Origin: Pseudomonas sp. 10-1B
GTDB lineage: Bacteria > Pseudomonadota > Gammaproteobacteria > Pseudomonadales > Pseudomonadaceae
Direction of reading: 5' to 3'
Assembly: GCF_000935045.1 (NCBI RefSeq)
Contig: NZ_JYKS01000034.1
Location: 28,847 to 92,846 of the forward strand
Length of the DNA: 64,000 nucleotides
Shown here: piece after piece, positions 47,987 through 58,792 of the stretch
How positions within the stretch are numbered: position 1 is the stretch's first letter
How the letters are laid out: every line of letters begins with the position of its first letter
Position numbers and translations under genes: made by a program
The notes under the pieces: generated by a model
The model's database searches: none
What the model saw: only the letters and a program-made list of their open reading frames with translations
Told to the model about the DNA's origin: nothing

Positions 47987-48046
47987 GGTTGGGTACTCCA
48001 GTTGGGTGCGCTGTTTCGGTCTGGAAGCTAGAGTAAGCAGGGCACC

Positions 48047-48085
48047 CTGAACCGCGACTGAACCCTGACTGAACCCCGGCTGAAC
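48047..48085 (-). promoter_or_regulatory. PhoP box: four CTGAAC repeats at 11-bp spacing
   Basis: CTGAAC occurs at 48047, 48058, 48069 and 48080, i.e. GTTCAG repeated four times on the minus strand with exact 11-bp periodicity. This matches the direct-repeat PhoP operator. The repeats sit about 60-100 bp before the oprH start and also just upstream of the divergent hydrolase gene (start 48116), so PhoP could affect both. Confidence 0.85.
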
Positions 48086-48115
48086 GAACCGATTGCAGAA
48101 CAAGGAGTAGTGACC

Positions 48116-48907
48116 ATGCGTGCCCTGCTGGCCCTGACCCTGATGTGCAGCGCCGCCCTCGCCCACGCGGCGGTACAAACCCGTGAGATCCGCTACCAGG
48201 ATGCCGATGGCGACGGCCTGGTCGGCTACTACGCCTATGACGATGCCATCGAGGGCAAACGCCCCGGCATCGTCGTGGTGCATGAATGGTGGGGGCTTAA
48301 CGACTATGCCAAGCGCCGTGCCCGTGACCTGGCGGCCCTGGGCTACAACGCGCTTGCCATCGACATGTATGGGGATGGCAAGCACACCGAGCATCCGCAA
48401 GACGCCCAGGCATTCATGGCCGAGGTGATGAAAGACCCGACCCTGCCAGCCAAGCGGTTTGATGCGGGCCTGGAGCTGTTGAAGAAACAACCGAATACCA
48501 ACAAGCATCAGTTGGGTGCTATTGGCTATTGCTTTGGCGGCAAGGTGGTGCTGGATGCAGCACGCCGCGGAGAAAAGCTGGACGGCGTGGTGAGTTTCCA
48601 TGGCGCTCTGGTCACCCAGACACCGGCAAAGCCGGGCGTGGTGCGGGCCGATATCCTGGTCGAGCATGGGGCGGCGGACAGCATGGTCACCCCGCAGCAG
48701 GTGGAAGCGTTCAAGGCGGAAATGGATGCGGCCAAGGTCAACTATCAGTTCGTCAGCATCGAAGGGGCCAAGCACGGCTTCACCAACCCGGATGCCGACC
48801 GCCTGAGCCATGGCGAGCATGGCGGACCGGACATTGGCTACAACAAGGCGGCGGACGAAAGTTCCTGGGCGGATATGCAGGCGTTCTTCAAGAAGGTGTT
48901 CAAATAG
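48116..48907 (+). CDS. Dienelactone-hydrolase family protein, secreted
   Basis: A 263-residue alpha/beta hydrolase with a signal peptide (MRALLALTLMCSAALAHA), unlike cytoplasmic dienelactone hydrolases. Motifs: GIVVVHEWWGLNDYAK, the nucleophile elbow GYCFGGKV (Cys near residue 144), and the catalytic Asp and His towards the end (AADSMV, KHGFTNPD). The substrate is unknown. AAGGAGTAGTGACC precedes the ATG. It diverges from oprH across the PhoP box. Confidence 0.88.
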   Translation: MRALLALTLMCSAALAHAAVQTREIRYQDADGDGLVGYYAYDDAIEGKRPGIVVVHEWWGLNDYAKRRARDLAALGYNALAIDMYGDGKHTEHPQDAQAFMAEVMKDPTLPAKRFDAGLELLKKQPNTNKHQLGAIGYCFGGKVVLDAARRGEKLDGVVSFHGALVTQTPAKPGVVRADILVEHGAADSMVTPQQVEAFKAEMDAAKVNYQFVSIEGAKHGFTNPDADRLSHGEHGGPDIGYNKAADESSWADMQAFFKKVFK

Positions 48908-48938
48908 CAGATTGCGCAGGGCCGATGGGAGCGGCTTT

Positions 48939-49054
48939 TGTGGGAGCGGCCTTGTGTCGCGAAAGGGCTGCGTAGCAGCCCCGGCAATCTCGCGGGATGG
49001 CTGAGATTCTGGGGCCGCTTCGCGCCCCTTTCGCGACACAAGGCCGCTCCCACA
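48939..49054. repeat. REP pair between hydrolase gene and pcpS
   Basis: Perfect 29-bp arms at 48939-48967 and 49026-49054 of the TTGTGTCGCGAAAGGG type. Confidence 0.85.
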
Positions 49055-49156
49055 AGGATCTGGGCAGGCTTCTGGATCTTGAGCAAGACAGTTGCTCCAA
49101 GATCGGCATGCCACGCTACCTCCCGTAGCGCCTGCACAGCTGGCACAATAGCCCCC

Positions 49157-49858
49157 ATGAACACACTCCCCGCCTGCTGCGCCCCACTCCAGCACCACTG
49201 GCCCCTGCCCCGCCCACTCTCCGGCGCGGTGCTGGTCAGTTGCGCCTTCGACCCCGCCAACCTGGCCGCCGACGACTTCCAGCGCGCCGGCGTGGTGCCA
49301 AGCGCCAGCCTGCAGCGCTCGGTGGCCAAGCGCCAGGCCGAATACCTGGCCGGCCGGGTATGCGCCCGCGCCGCGCTGCAGCGCCTGGACGGCCGCGACT
49401 ACATACCCGGGACCCATGAGGACCGCTCGCCGATCTGGCCCACCGGCATCCACGGCTCGATCACCCACGGCAAGGGCTGGGCCGCCGCGGTAGTCGCCGC
49501 CGAAGGCAGTTGCCAAGGCCTCGGGCTGGATCAGGAAGCCCTGCTGGATGACGAACGCGCCGAACGGCTGATGGGCGAAATCCTCACCCCGGCGGAGCTG
49601 GAACGCCTGGAACGCCGCCAGCTCGGGCTGACGGTAACCCTGACCTTCTCGCTGAAGGAAAGCCTGTTCAAGACCCTCTACCCACTGACCCGCCAACGCT
49701 TCTATTTCGAACATGCCGAAGTGCTGGACTGGTCCGCCGAAGGTCTGGCCCGCCTACGCCTGCTCACCGACCTGTCGCCCCAATGGCAGCATGGCGCAGA
49801 GCTGCGGGGCCAGTTCTGTCTGCAGGACGGCCACCTGCTCAGCCTGGTCAGCGCCTGA
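49157..49858 (+). CDS. pcpS: 4'-phosphopantetheinyl transferase
   Basis: A 233-residue Sfp/EntD-type transferase that loads phosphopantetheine onto acyl, aryl and peptidyl carrier proteins. Motifs: RQAEYLAGRVCARAAL, IHGSITHGKGWAAAVV, GLGLDQE (Mg2+ Asp) and TFSLKESLFKTLYPL (the K-E-x-x-x-K signature). Pseudomonads usually have this single broad enzyme, PcpS, for both fatty-acid ACP and siderophore synthetases. ATG 49157 is chosen; upstream frame overlaps the REP. Confidence 0.9.
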   Translation: MNTLPACCAPLQHHWPLPRPLSGAVLVSCAFDPANLAADDFQRAGVVPSASLQRSVAKRQAEYLAGRVCARAALQRLDGRDYIPGTHEDRSPIWPTGIHGSITHGKGWAAAVVAAEGSCQGLGLDQEALLDDERAERLMGEILTPAELERLERRQLGLTVTLTFSLKESLFKTLYPLTRQRFYFEHAEVLDWSAEGLARLRLLTDLSPQWQHGAELRGQFCLQDGHLLSLVSA

Positions 49859-49861
49859 CCA

Positions 49862-51469
49862 TCACAGCGGTGCCTGCTGCCGTGGCCAGTTCAGGCTGAA
49901 ACAGGCACCGCCCAGCGCGGCGCTGCGCCCCACCGTGGCCCGGCCCGCGTGCCAGTAGATGATCCGCCGCACGATCGACAGGCCCAGGCCATGCCCACCC
50001 GAGGCACGGGTGCGGCTGTCGTCGAGGCGGGTGAACGGCGTGAAGATGCGGTCCCAGACGCCCTCGGGGATGCCCGGGCCGTCATCTTCCACGTCGATGC
50101 GGCAGCGTTGCTGGCCCAACTGGTAGCTCAGGCGCACCTCGGACTCGGCATGGCGCATGGCGTTGCTGACCAGGTTCTGCAGGGCCCGGTGCAGGTAGCG
50201 CGGCTCGGCTTCGACCCAGGCACCTTCGGCATCGGCGCCCTGGCAGTCGCCGCGCACCACCCGTACCTTGGCGCGCAACGGCGCCAGTTCTTCGATCACC
50301 CGCTCGAGCAAGGCATCCAGGTCGACCCGCTGGAACTGCAAGGCCGGCGCGCCCTGCTCCAGGCGCGCGTAGGTCAGCATCTCATCGACCAGCTTGTCCA
50401 AGTCCTGGATATCCCCGTCCATGCCCGCCAGGTGCTTGGCGCGAGCCTGCTCGGTGGTGGCGCTTTCGAGCATCTCCAGGCCGAAGCGCAGGCGCGCCAC
50501 CGGCGTTCGCAGCTCATGGGAAACCGCCCGCACCAACTCGCGCTGCATGGTCAGCGAGCGCTGCAGGTGTTCGGCCATGCCGTTGAAGGCGGCGGCCAGG
50601 CGCCCCACCGAATCAGCGTCAGCGGCCGGTACGCGAGTGTCCAGGCTGCCCTGCGCGATGCGCGTGGCGGCAACCTCCAGGCCCGACACGCGGCGCTCCA
50701 GCTGGCGCACCAGCAGGTAGACCACCAGGCCGATCAGGCACAGACCGAGGAAGGCGATCAGGATCAGCAACTGCGGCGGATACGGGTTGAGCTGGTACAG
50801 CGGGCCGATTTCCAGCACCCAAGGCGAACCTGAAAGCCCGGCAAACACGCGGATCGAGTCGCCATCCTTGCCCAGCGCCATGACCGTGTCCCCCTCCTCG
50901 ACCCGGCGCCGCTGGTCATCGTCCAGGCCGACCCGCTCGATACGCTGCAGGGCGACGCCAAAGCCAAAGCCCTTGTCGCGCTTGAGCTGCTCCAGGCGCT
51001 GCTGCTGTTCGGTCACCGGATAGCGCACCAGCTCGTCGGCCAGCAGGTACAAGGTGGCTCGCGCCAACTGCTCGCTGACCTGCTTGACCTGCGCCACCAA
51101 CAGCAAGTCTTGCTGGCCGACCTTGCGCAGCACCTGGGCGGCATGCGGGCCGGTCTTCTCGACCACCACCAGGCCGCGATACAGGCGCGCCCGCTGGCCG
51201 CCGTCGAGGGTGAGCGCGGTCATGGGTTGCAGCGCCAGCGGCACGCCGAGCAGGCGCTCCCAGATCAGCAGCGAGCGCTTGCGTTCGGTGTCGTTCTGCA
51301 GTGCCAGGTTGTCGGCCATCAGGCTGAAAGTGCCCTGGGCCAGGCCCTCGCGGTGCTGGGCGGCGCGTACTTCGTTGACCAGATGCAGGCTGAGCACGCC
51401 GAGCAGGGCCACCAGCACCAGCACAGCCAGCATACCGCCGTAGATGCGCAAGAAGATCGAGTTGTTCAT
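49862..51469 (-). CDS. Sensor histidine kinase (RstB-like)
   Basis: A 535-residue kinase: TM1 at about 9-30, periplasmic domain to about 235, TM2 (LLILIAFLGLCLIGLVVYLLV), HAMP, phospho-acceptor His in RAVSHELRTPVARLRFGLEM, N-box LQNLVSNAMRHAES, lid DVEDDGPGIPEGVWDRIF and GHGLGLSIVRRI. The pattern resembles RstB. The signal is unknown. It overlaps its partner regulator gene by four bases and converges with pcpS. Confidence 0.9.
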   Translation of the reverse strand: MNNSIFLRIYGGMLAVLVLVALLGVLSLHLVNEVRAAQHREGLAQGTFSLMADNLALQNDTERKRSLLIWERLLGVPLALQPMTALTLDGGQRARLYRGLVVVEKTGPHAAQVLRKVGQQDLLLVAQVKQVSEQLARATLYLLADELVRYPVTEQQQRLEQLKRDKGFGFGVALQRIERVGLDDDQRRRVEEGDTVMALGKDGDSIRVFAGLSGSPWVLEIGPLYQLNPYPPQLLILIAFLGLCLIGLVVYLLVRQLERRVSGLEVAATRIAQGSLDTRVPAADADSVGRLAAAFNGMAEHLQRSLTMQRELVRAVSHELRTPVARLRFGLEMLESATTEQARAKHLAGMDGDIQDLDKLVDEMLTYARLEQGAPALQFQRVDLDALLERVIEELAPLRAKVRVVRGDCQGADAEGAWVEAEPRYLHRALQNLVSNAMRHAESEVRLSYQLGQQRCRIDVEDDGPGIPEGVWDRIFTPFTRLDDSRTRASGGHGLGLSIVRRIIYWHAGRATVGRSAALGGACFSLNWPRQQAPL

Positions 51470-52164
51470 GGCACCTCGCCGACGAACAGGTAGCCCTTGC
51501 TACGCAGGGTCTTGATAAGCCGTGGCTGGAGGGGGTCATCGCCAATCTTGGGGCGGATTTTCGAGATGCGTATGTCGATGGAACGGTCCTGGCCGTCGTA
51601 GCCGACGCCCCGTAGCGCGGTGAAGATCTGCTCGCGCGTCAGCACCCGGCCGGCGTTGCTGGCCAGCAGCCAGAGCAGGTCGAATTCGGCGCCGGTCAGC
51701 TCGATCAACTGGTCGCCCAGACGCGCCTCGCGCAGACGGTTGTCGATACGCAGCGTGCCGAAGGTCAGGTTCTGGCGTTTGCTGTCCGGCGCTTCGCTAC
51801 GGCGCAGCAGGGCCTGGATACGTGCCAGCAGCAGGCGCGGGCGCACCGGTTTGCAGACGTAATCATCGGCCCCCAGGTCTAGGCCCTGGACCTGGTCCAG
51901 TTCGTCGCTGCGGGCGGTGAGCATGAGGATCGGACCTGGGTACTGGCTGCGCACCCGGCGGCAAATGCTCAGGCCGTCCTCGCCGGGCAGCATGAGGTCG
52001 AGGATGACCAGGTCGGGCTGGCTGTCGACGATACGCCGGGCAGCGCGGGCGCCATCGCCCTCGACACTGACCTCGTAGCCGTTGGCCTGGAGGTATTCGG
52101 CGGTGAGCTCGGCCAGGCGCTGGTCGTCTTCGACGATGAGGATACGGGGTGCGGGTTGGTCCAT
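51466..52164 (-). CDS. OmpR-family response regulator (RstA-like)
   Basis: A 232-residue regulator with receiver D13/D14, phospho-acceptor D56 (LVILDLMLPGEDGL), DDYVCKPVRPR around residue 105 and a winged-helix output domain (LTGAEFDLLWLLASNAGRVL, DRSIDIRISKIRPKIGDD). It pairs with the following kinase. ATG 52164 begins MDQPAPRILIVEDD; a longer frame runs into the REP upstream and is unsupported. Confidence 0.9.
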   Translation of the reverse strand: MDQPAPRILIVEDDQRLAELTAEYLQANGYEVSVEGDGARAARRIVDSQPDLVILDLMLPGEDGLSICRRVRSQYPGPILMLTARSDELDQVQGLDLGADDYVCKPVRPRLLLARIQALLRRSEAPDSKRQNLTFGTLRIDNRLREARLGDQLIELTGAEFDLLWLLASNAGRVLTREQIFTALRGVGYDGQDRSIDIRISKIRPKIGDDPLQPRLIKTLRSKGYLFVGEVP

Positions 52165-52192
52165 GGCTTTGGCCTTTGCTTGTTGTTTTTGT

Positions 52193-52294
52193 GTTGCCTG
52201 TGCCGGCCCTTTCGCGGGTAAACCCGCTCCTACAGGGGCAGCGCACCACCTGTGTAGGAGCGGGTTTACCCGCGAAAGGGCCGGCACAGGCAAC
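52193..52294. repeat. REP pair upstream of the RstA-like gene, 42-bp arms
   Basis: Perfect arms at 52193-52234 and 52253-52294, the longest perfect pair in the window, with CTCCTACA instead of CTCCCACA. Confidence 0.88.
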
Positions 52295-52514
52295 ATGCCC
52301 CTTTAACCAAAAGGCATCATCTGCCTCGGATACTACGTCCCGCCTCGGGTACTGCCAACCTGCCAACCATGCCCTCGACTGAACCGTTTTTTGTGATAGT
52401 GTTCGCGCCCGAAAAAAACTGCCCCGGGGCGGCGAAGCGCAGAAAAATACTGCAAACCACTTGGCACAAGGCCTACAGCGAATACCCACCATTCACTCAC
52501 AAAGTACGCACAAG

Positions 52515-52523
52515 TTATCCACA
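52515..52523 (+). promoter_or_regulatory. DnaA box upstream of nrdA
   Basis: TTATCCACA is a perfect match to the DnaA consensus TTATNCACA, about 460 bp before the nrdA start. DnaA control of nrd genes is known in E. coli. A single box by itself could be chance. Confidence 0.55.
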
Positions 52524-52550
52524 GGCGCTCGCCTTGCAAAGCCCCCGATA

Positions 52551-52597
52551 CCGCATTATCTTGTATCCCGATCACAACGAACCACTAGATATAGGGG
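52551..52597 (+). promoter_or_regulatory. Probable pair of NrdR boxes for nrdA
   Basis: CCACTAGATATAGGGG (52582-52597) closely resembles an NrdR box. CCGCATTATCTTGTAT (52551-52566) is a weaker copy, displaced by 31 bp, the phase-preserving spacing typical of NrdR pairs. NrdR represses ribonucleotide reductase genes when dATP is high. The downstream box overlaps likely -10 hexamers. Confidence 0.55.
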
Positions 52598-52619
52598 TTC
52601 GTGCAAAATCACACACAAA

Positions 52620-52977
52620 AGTCAACCGGCAAAATCAAGCGATTTTTCGGCTGAACTTCAGGTGATTTCAGCAGCCAAACCGCTCCTGCGGAGGCGACCG
52701 AGGCAAGCCCTTCCAGGGCCTTGTTCGGGCATGGGTGTTGCAGGCAAGGCCTGGCACCCATCAGCAACAGTTTTTGGGCTGGGCCCAAAACCTTTGACTT
52801 CGGCCAGGGAGCGGCAAGCCATTGCCCCTTATTCCTGAGTCTGTCCCGAAGTCGGTACGCCCGCGCGGGCGGATGCGCATGCATTGCGCATCCCCGCCAG
52901 GCCATCGAGCAAGTGGACGGAACGGTGGGCGCCCAAAAGGCGCCTGAACAATATAGAAACTGTGGAGACACCCACCC
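52620..52977 (+). other. Long hairpin-rich 5' leader of nrdA
   Basis: No gene lies in these 358 bp between the promoter-like elements and the nrdA ATG. Possible hairpins are TGGGTG/CACCCA near 52733-52760, TTTTGGGC/GCCCAAAA (52772-52790), GGATGCGCA/TGCGCATCC (52871-52893) and GGCGCC/GGCGCC (52928-52944). Such a structured leader could carry post-transcriptional control. I do not recognise it as a known riboswitch. Confidence 0.45.
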
Positions 52978-55857
<2,880 letters not shown>

Positions 55858-56438
55858 GGCCTGAATGCCGCGAGGGGCGCCTACGGGTGCCCCTTGCGGC
55901 ATTTTTGTATCCGCAAAATGGCCCGCTGGAATGCAGCCTTTGTGGGAGCGGCCTTGTGTCGCGATAGGGGCGCGCAGCGGCCCCAGGATTTCGGCCTCGC
56001 CGCGAGAATGTCGGGGCCGCTTTGCGGCCCTTTCGCGACACAAGGCCGCTCCCACAAGCGTTCGCAAACCCCACATCCTGTAGTCGTAAAACAAAAAGCC
56101 ACAATATGTAGTGCTTACTGCTTTTTGCCGCTACACTCCTTCCCCGTAGAAAACGACATGATCTTCGTGAACGGACGCACGCAAAACCGGTCGAAAAAGT
56201 TACCCTCGCCCGCCAGACTTGCGCCCCGATCGAAGGCGGATTCCGGTATACTGCGCCCCCTCTGAAAAGGGCACCATTCAAGTCCCTGGCCCCTCCCGAG
56301 GCCTGGCCAGGCACAGATCCGGATGTAACGAGAGTCAGCCTCTCGAGCTGACCATTTGCCCATTGGCCGTGCGTCAGGCATCACATTCTTAAAATCCAAC
56401 CGGTTGCCCCAAGGCGACCCTCAAGCAGGAGCCAAACC
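55858..56438. other. Gap between nrdA and nrdB with REP and nrdB promoter region
   Basis: After the REP (55940-56057), an AT-rich stretch leads to TATACT at 56247-56252, a plausible -10 for nrdB. The roughly 180-nt leader that follows has a GTCAGC/GCTGAC hairpin (56334-56352). No gene is supported. nrdB therefore probably has its own promoter. Confidence 0.5.
55940..56057. repeat. REP pair between nrdA and nrdB
   Basis: Perfect 25-bp arms at 55940-55964 and 56033-56057 of the TTGTGTCGCGA type. Confidence 0.85.
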
Positions 56439-57689
56439 ATGCTGAGCTGGGACGAATTCGACAAGGAAGACGGCGAAGTAGCCGCCAAATCCAACACCCC
56501 TGCGCAGGCCGCTGCCGCCGCCACCCTCGACAAGCTCGACAGCGCTGGTGGTGCCGCCGCCCTGGAGGCCCGTGCGGCCACCGCTTCTGACTCCGAAGCC
56601 GTCAAACGCGCCAAGGCAGCCCTCGACGCCCTCGACGTTGCCGAAGGCCTGGCCGAGCTGGAAGGCTCCTCGGCCCGCGTCGCCGTTGACGAAAAGCGCA
56701 TGATCAACTGCCGCGCCGACCTCAACCAGCTGGTACCGTTCAAGTACGACTGGGCCTGGCAAAAGTACCTGGACGGCTGCGCCAACCACTGGATGCCGCA
56801 AGAGGTCAACATGACCGCCGACATCGCCCTGTGGAAGAGCCAGGACGGCCTGACCGAAGACGAGCGCCGCATCGTCATGCGCAACCTCGGCTTCTTCTCC
56901 ACCGCCGACTCGCTGGTTGCCAACAACCTGGCCCTGGCCGTGTACCGCCTGATCACCAACCCGGAGTGCCGTCAGTACATCCTGCGCCAGGCCTTCGAAG
57001 AGGCGATCCACACCCACGCCTACCAGTACTGCATCGAGTCGCTGGGCATGGATGAAGGCGAGATCTTCAACATGTACCACGAGATCCCGTCGGTGGCGAA
57101 GAAAGCCGCCTGGGGCCTGAAGTACACCCGCGCCATCTCCGACCCGGAATTCAATACCGGCACCGTCGAAACCGACAAAGAGCTGCTGCGCAACCTGATC
57201 GCCTACTACTGCGTGCTGGAAGGCATCTTCTTCTACTGCGGCTTCACCCAGATCCTGTCCATGGGCCGCCGTAACAAGATGACTGGCGTGGCCGAGCAGT
57301 TCCAGTACATCCTGCGTGACGAGTCGATGCACCTGAACTTCGGTATCGACGTGATCAACCAGATCAAGATCGAGAACCCGCACCTGTGGGACGCGGCGAT
57401 GAAGGAAGAAGCGACCCAGATGATCCTGCAAGGGACCCAGCTGGAGATCGAATACGCCCGTGACACCATGCCACGCGGCGTATTGGGCATGAACGCAGCG
57501 ATGATGGAGGACTACCTCAAGTTCATCGCCAACCGTCGTTTGACCCAGATTGGTTTGAAGGAAGAATATCCAGGGACTACCAACCCGTTCCCGTGGATGA
57601 GCGAGATCATGGACTTGAAGAAGGAGAAGAACTTCTTTGAGACGCGGGTGATCGAGTATCAGACTGGTGGGGCGTTGAGCTGGGACTGA
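56439..57689 (+). CDS. nrdB: Class Ia ribonucleotide reductase, radical subunit
   Basis: A 416-residue R2 protein with an N-terminal Ala-rich extension of about 80 residues before the ferritin-like core. The di-iron/tyrosyl-radical site is visible: FEEAIHTHAYQY gives Glu188, His191 and the radical Tyr195. Later EGIFFYCGF and RDESMHLNFG supply the remaining ligands. The C-terminal GALSWD peptide binds NrdA. Length is slightly above the E. coli enzyme because of the N-terminal tail. CAGGAGCC precedes the ATG. Confidence 0.97.
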   Translation: MLSWDEFDKEDGEVAAKSNTPAQAAAAATLDKLDSAGGAAALEARAATASDSEAVKRAKAALDALDVAEGLAELEGSSARVAVDEKRMINCRADLNQLVPFKYDWAWQKYLDGCANHWMPQEVNMTADIALWKSQDGLTEDERRIVMRNLGFFSTADSLVANNLALAVYRLITNPECRQYILRQAFEEAIHTHAYQYCIESLGMDEGEIFNMYHEIPSVAKKAAWGLKYTRAISDPEFNTGTVETDKELLRNLIAYYCVLEGIFFYCGFTQILSMGRRNKMTGVAEQFQYILRDESMHLNFGIDVINQIKIENPHLWDAAMKEEATQMILQGTQLEIEYARDTMPRGVLGMNAAMMEDYLKFIANRRLTQIGLKEEYPGTTNPFPWMSEIMDLKKEKNFFETRVIEYQTGGALSWD

Positions 57690-57708
57690 TTGTCCGGGCT
57701 GAGCATCG

Positions 57709-57737
57709 AAAAAGCTGCCAATTGGCAGCTTTTTTAT
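57709..57737 (+). terminator. Terminator of nrdB
   Basis: AAAAGCTGCCAATTGGCAGCTTTT is a perfect palindrome (written here across two halves, AAAAGCTGCCAA and TTGGCAGCTTTT) followed by more T, right after the nrdB stop. Confidence 0.9.
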
Positions 57738-57806
57738 TGGCATTGTCCCGTTCCCATTATCAGGGAGAACACCATGGTCAAAGCACTCTGACCTGGCGCC
57801 GAAACC

Positions 57807-57892
57807 TAGGAGCGGGTTCACCCGCGAACACCGGCGCAGCCGGTGCCATAGACCGCAGTGTATTCTTCGCGGGCAAGCCCGCTCCCACAGGT
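57807..57892. repeat. REP pair downstream of nrdB
   Basis: AGGAGCGGGTTCACCCGCGAA faces TTCGCGGGCAAGCCCGCTCC across a CCGGCGCAGCCGG centre. The arms are imperfect. Confidence 0.78.
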
Positions 57893-57983
57893 ACAGCGCT
57901 AGCTTTCAATGCGCGGGAATCGAAGTCGAATAGGTCATCCAGCTGGATGCCCAGGCGCTGCGGGGAAGCAAGCCATTCTGTCG

Positions 57984-58099
57984 TTGTGGGAGCGGCCTTG
58001 CGTCGCGAAAGGCGCGCGTAGCGGCCCCTAAATTCTACCGCCTGTGCCATTACCGGGGCCGCTGTGCGGCCCTTTCGCGACGCAAGGCCGCTCCCACAA
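57984..58099. repeat. REP pair, 29-bp arms
   Basis: Perfect arms at 57984-58012 and 58071-58099, with TTGCGTCGCGAAAGG in place of the commoner TTGTGTCGCGAAAGG. Confidence 0.85.
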
Positions 58100-58161
58100 A
58101 GAATCGCGCAGCACAGGAGATTTGCGTAGGCAGTTGCCGACCAGGATCCGCATAATGAAGA

Positions 58162-58248
58162 GGCCTCGCCCACGCCGACAAGAGGGGTACGGCACCAACA
58201 AGGATGCCGGGACTGGACATGCCAGTCTACGTGGTCGAGGGCGAGGCC
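58162..58248. other. Three-stem structured element of unknown nature
   Basis: A perfect 10-bp closing stem (GGCCTCGCCC at 58162, GGGCGAGGCC at 58239) encloses two hairpins: GGCA/TGCC (58191-58208) and GACTGG/CCAGTC (58211-58227, 5-nt loop). It is unlike the REP family next to it. It could be a small structured RNA or the footprint of a mobile repeat. It is not a tRNA. Confidence 0.4.
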
Positions 58249-58346
58249 AGAACTGAAGATAGCGCAGAGGAGCGGCCGGGTCCAATGCCTGCTCGGTTTG
58301 ATTTGTAAACTATGTCTCCGGGTTGCTTGCAAAGCAGACAGTGGGG

Positions 58347-58396
58347 TGGATGGCACCGGCGGTGCCGGTGTTCGCGGGTAAACCCGCTCCCACAAG
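58347..58396. repeat. Half REP element
   Basis: CACCGGCGGTGCCGGTG followed by TTCGCGGGTAAACCCGCTCC; the opposite arm is absent. Confidence 0.7.
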
Positions 58397-58503
58397 GAAT
58401 GCGTAAACCTGCGACGTCATCGTATGTCTTTACAGAGTGCGCGATAGAGCTGCTACGCGTTAATTTTCGGGCGCTTCGACCGTAATCACTAGGTCATTAT
58501 GCG

Positions 58504-58532
58504 TTGACAGCCCACCTCCCCCTTGCTAATAA
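58504..58532 (+). promoter_or_regulatory. Sigma-70 promoter of the uronate porin gene
   Basis: Perfect TTGACA (58504-58509), 17-bp spacer, TAATAA (58527-58532). It gives a leader of about 250 nt before the porin ATG. Confidence 0.82.
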
Positions 58533-58541
58533 TCGCCCACA

Positions 58542-58554
58542 GTTGTACGACAAC
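58542..58554 (+). promoter_or_regulatory. FadR/GntR-type operator upstream of the uronate porin
   Basis: GTTGTACGACAAC is a perfect 5-bp inverted repeat with a 3-bp centre and fits the FadR-subfamily consensus TNGTNNNACNA. It lies just downstream of the -10 element, a repressing position. A one-mismatch copy lies at the same place upstream of udh. Confidence 0.6.
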
Positions 58555-58587
58555 ACATAACAAAAACAACAATCAGTGGACGAACTC

Positions 58588-58671
58588 ATGTCGACACTCA
58601 TTCCGCCGCACCTACGTCTGTTGCATATCCCTCTCTCCCCGACCAGCGCGCGCGCATCCATCAGTACCTAG
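58588..58671 (+). CDS. 27-codon leader ORF upstream of the uronate porin
   Basis: ATG at 58588 opens 27 codons (MSTLIPPHLRLLHIPLSPTS...) ending TAG at 58669-58671. A CA motif AACAACAA (58565-58572) lies 16 bp upstream, so the Hfq/Crc target is placed at this ORF and not at the porin start. The Shine-Dalgarno is weak (GTGGA). It could be a leader peptide or a chance frame. Confidence 0.3.
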   Translation: MSTLIPPHLRLLHIPLSPTSARASIST

Positions 58672-58792
58672 CGCCCGGTTATTACGCATTCACCCCTGGC
58701 CCTGACCGGCCCGTTACCCACCCGCCCCTGCCGCAGGCCGCTCGCGCGTGCCCGGTGGACGGCCTGCCATACCCTTTGGGAGCACAACAATA

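Larger units (their letters stand above)
57738..58500. other. REP-rich gene-free region between nrdB and the uronate locus
   Basis: No gene is supported. A 5-codon frame (ATG GTC AAA GCA CTC TGA at 57774) follows GGGAGAACACC, a strong ribosome binding site. It stops just before a REP and may be the stub of a gene lost by deletion. Two REP pairs, a half REP and a multi-hairpin segment (58162-58248) fill the rest. Confidence 0.5.

Noticed and set aside
49157..52164. Fusion or functional link between pcpS and the RstAB-like system
   Set aside because: They converge with a gap of only a few bases, but opposite orientation and unrelated functions give no reason to link them.
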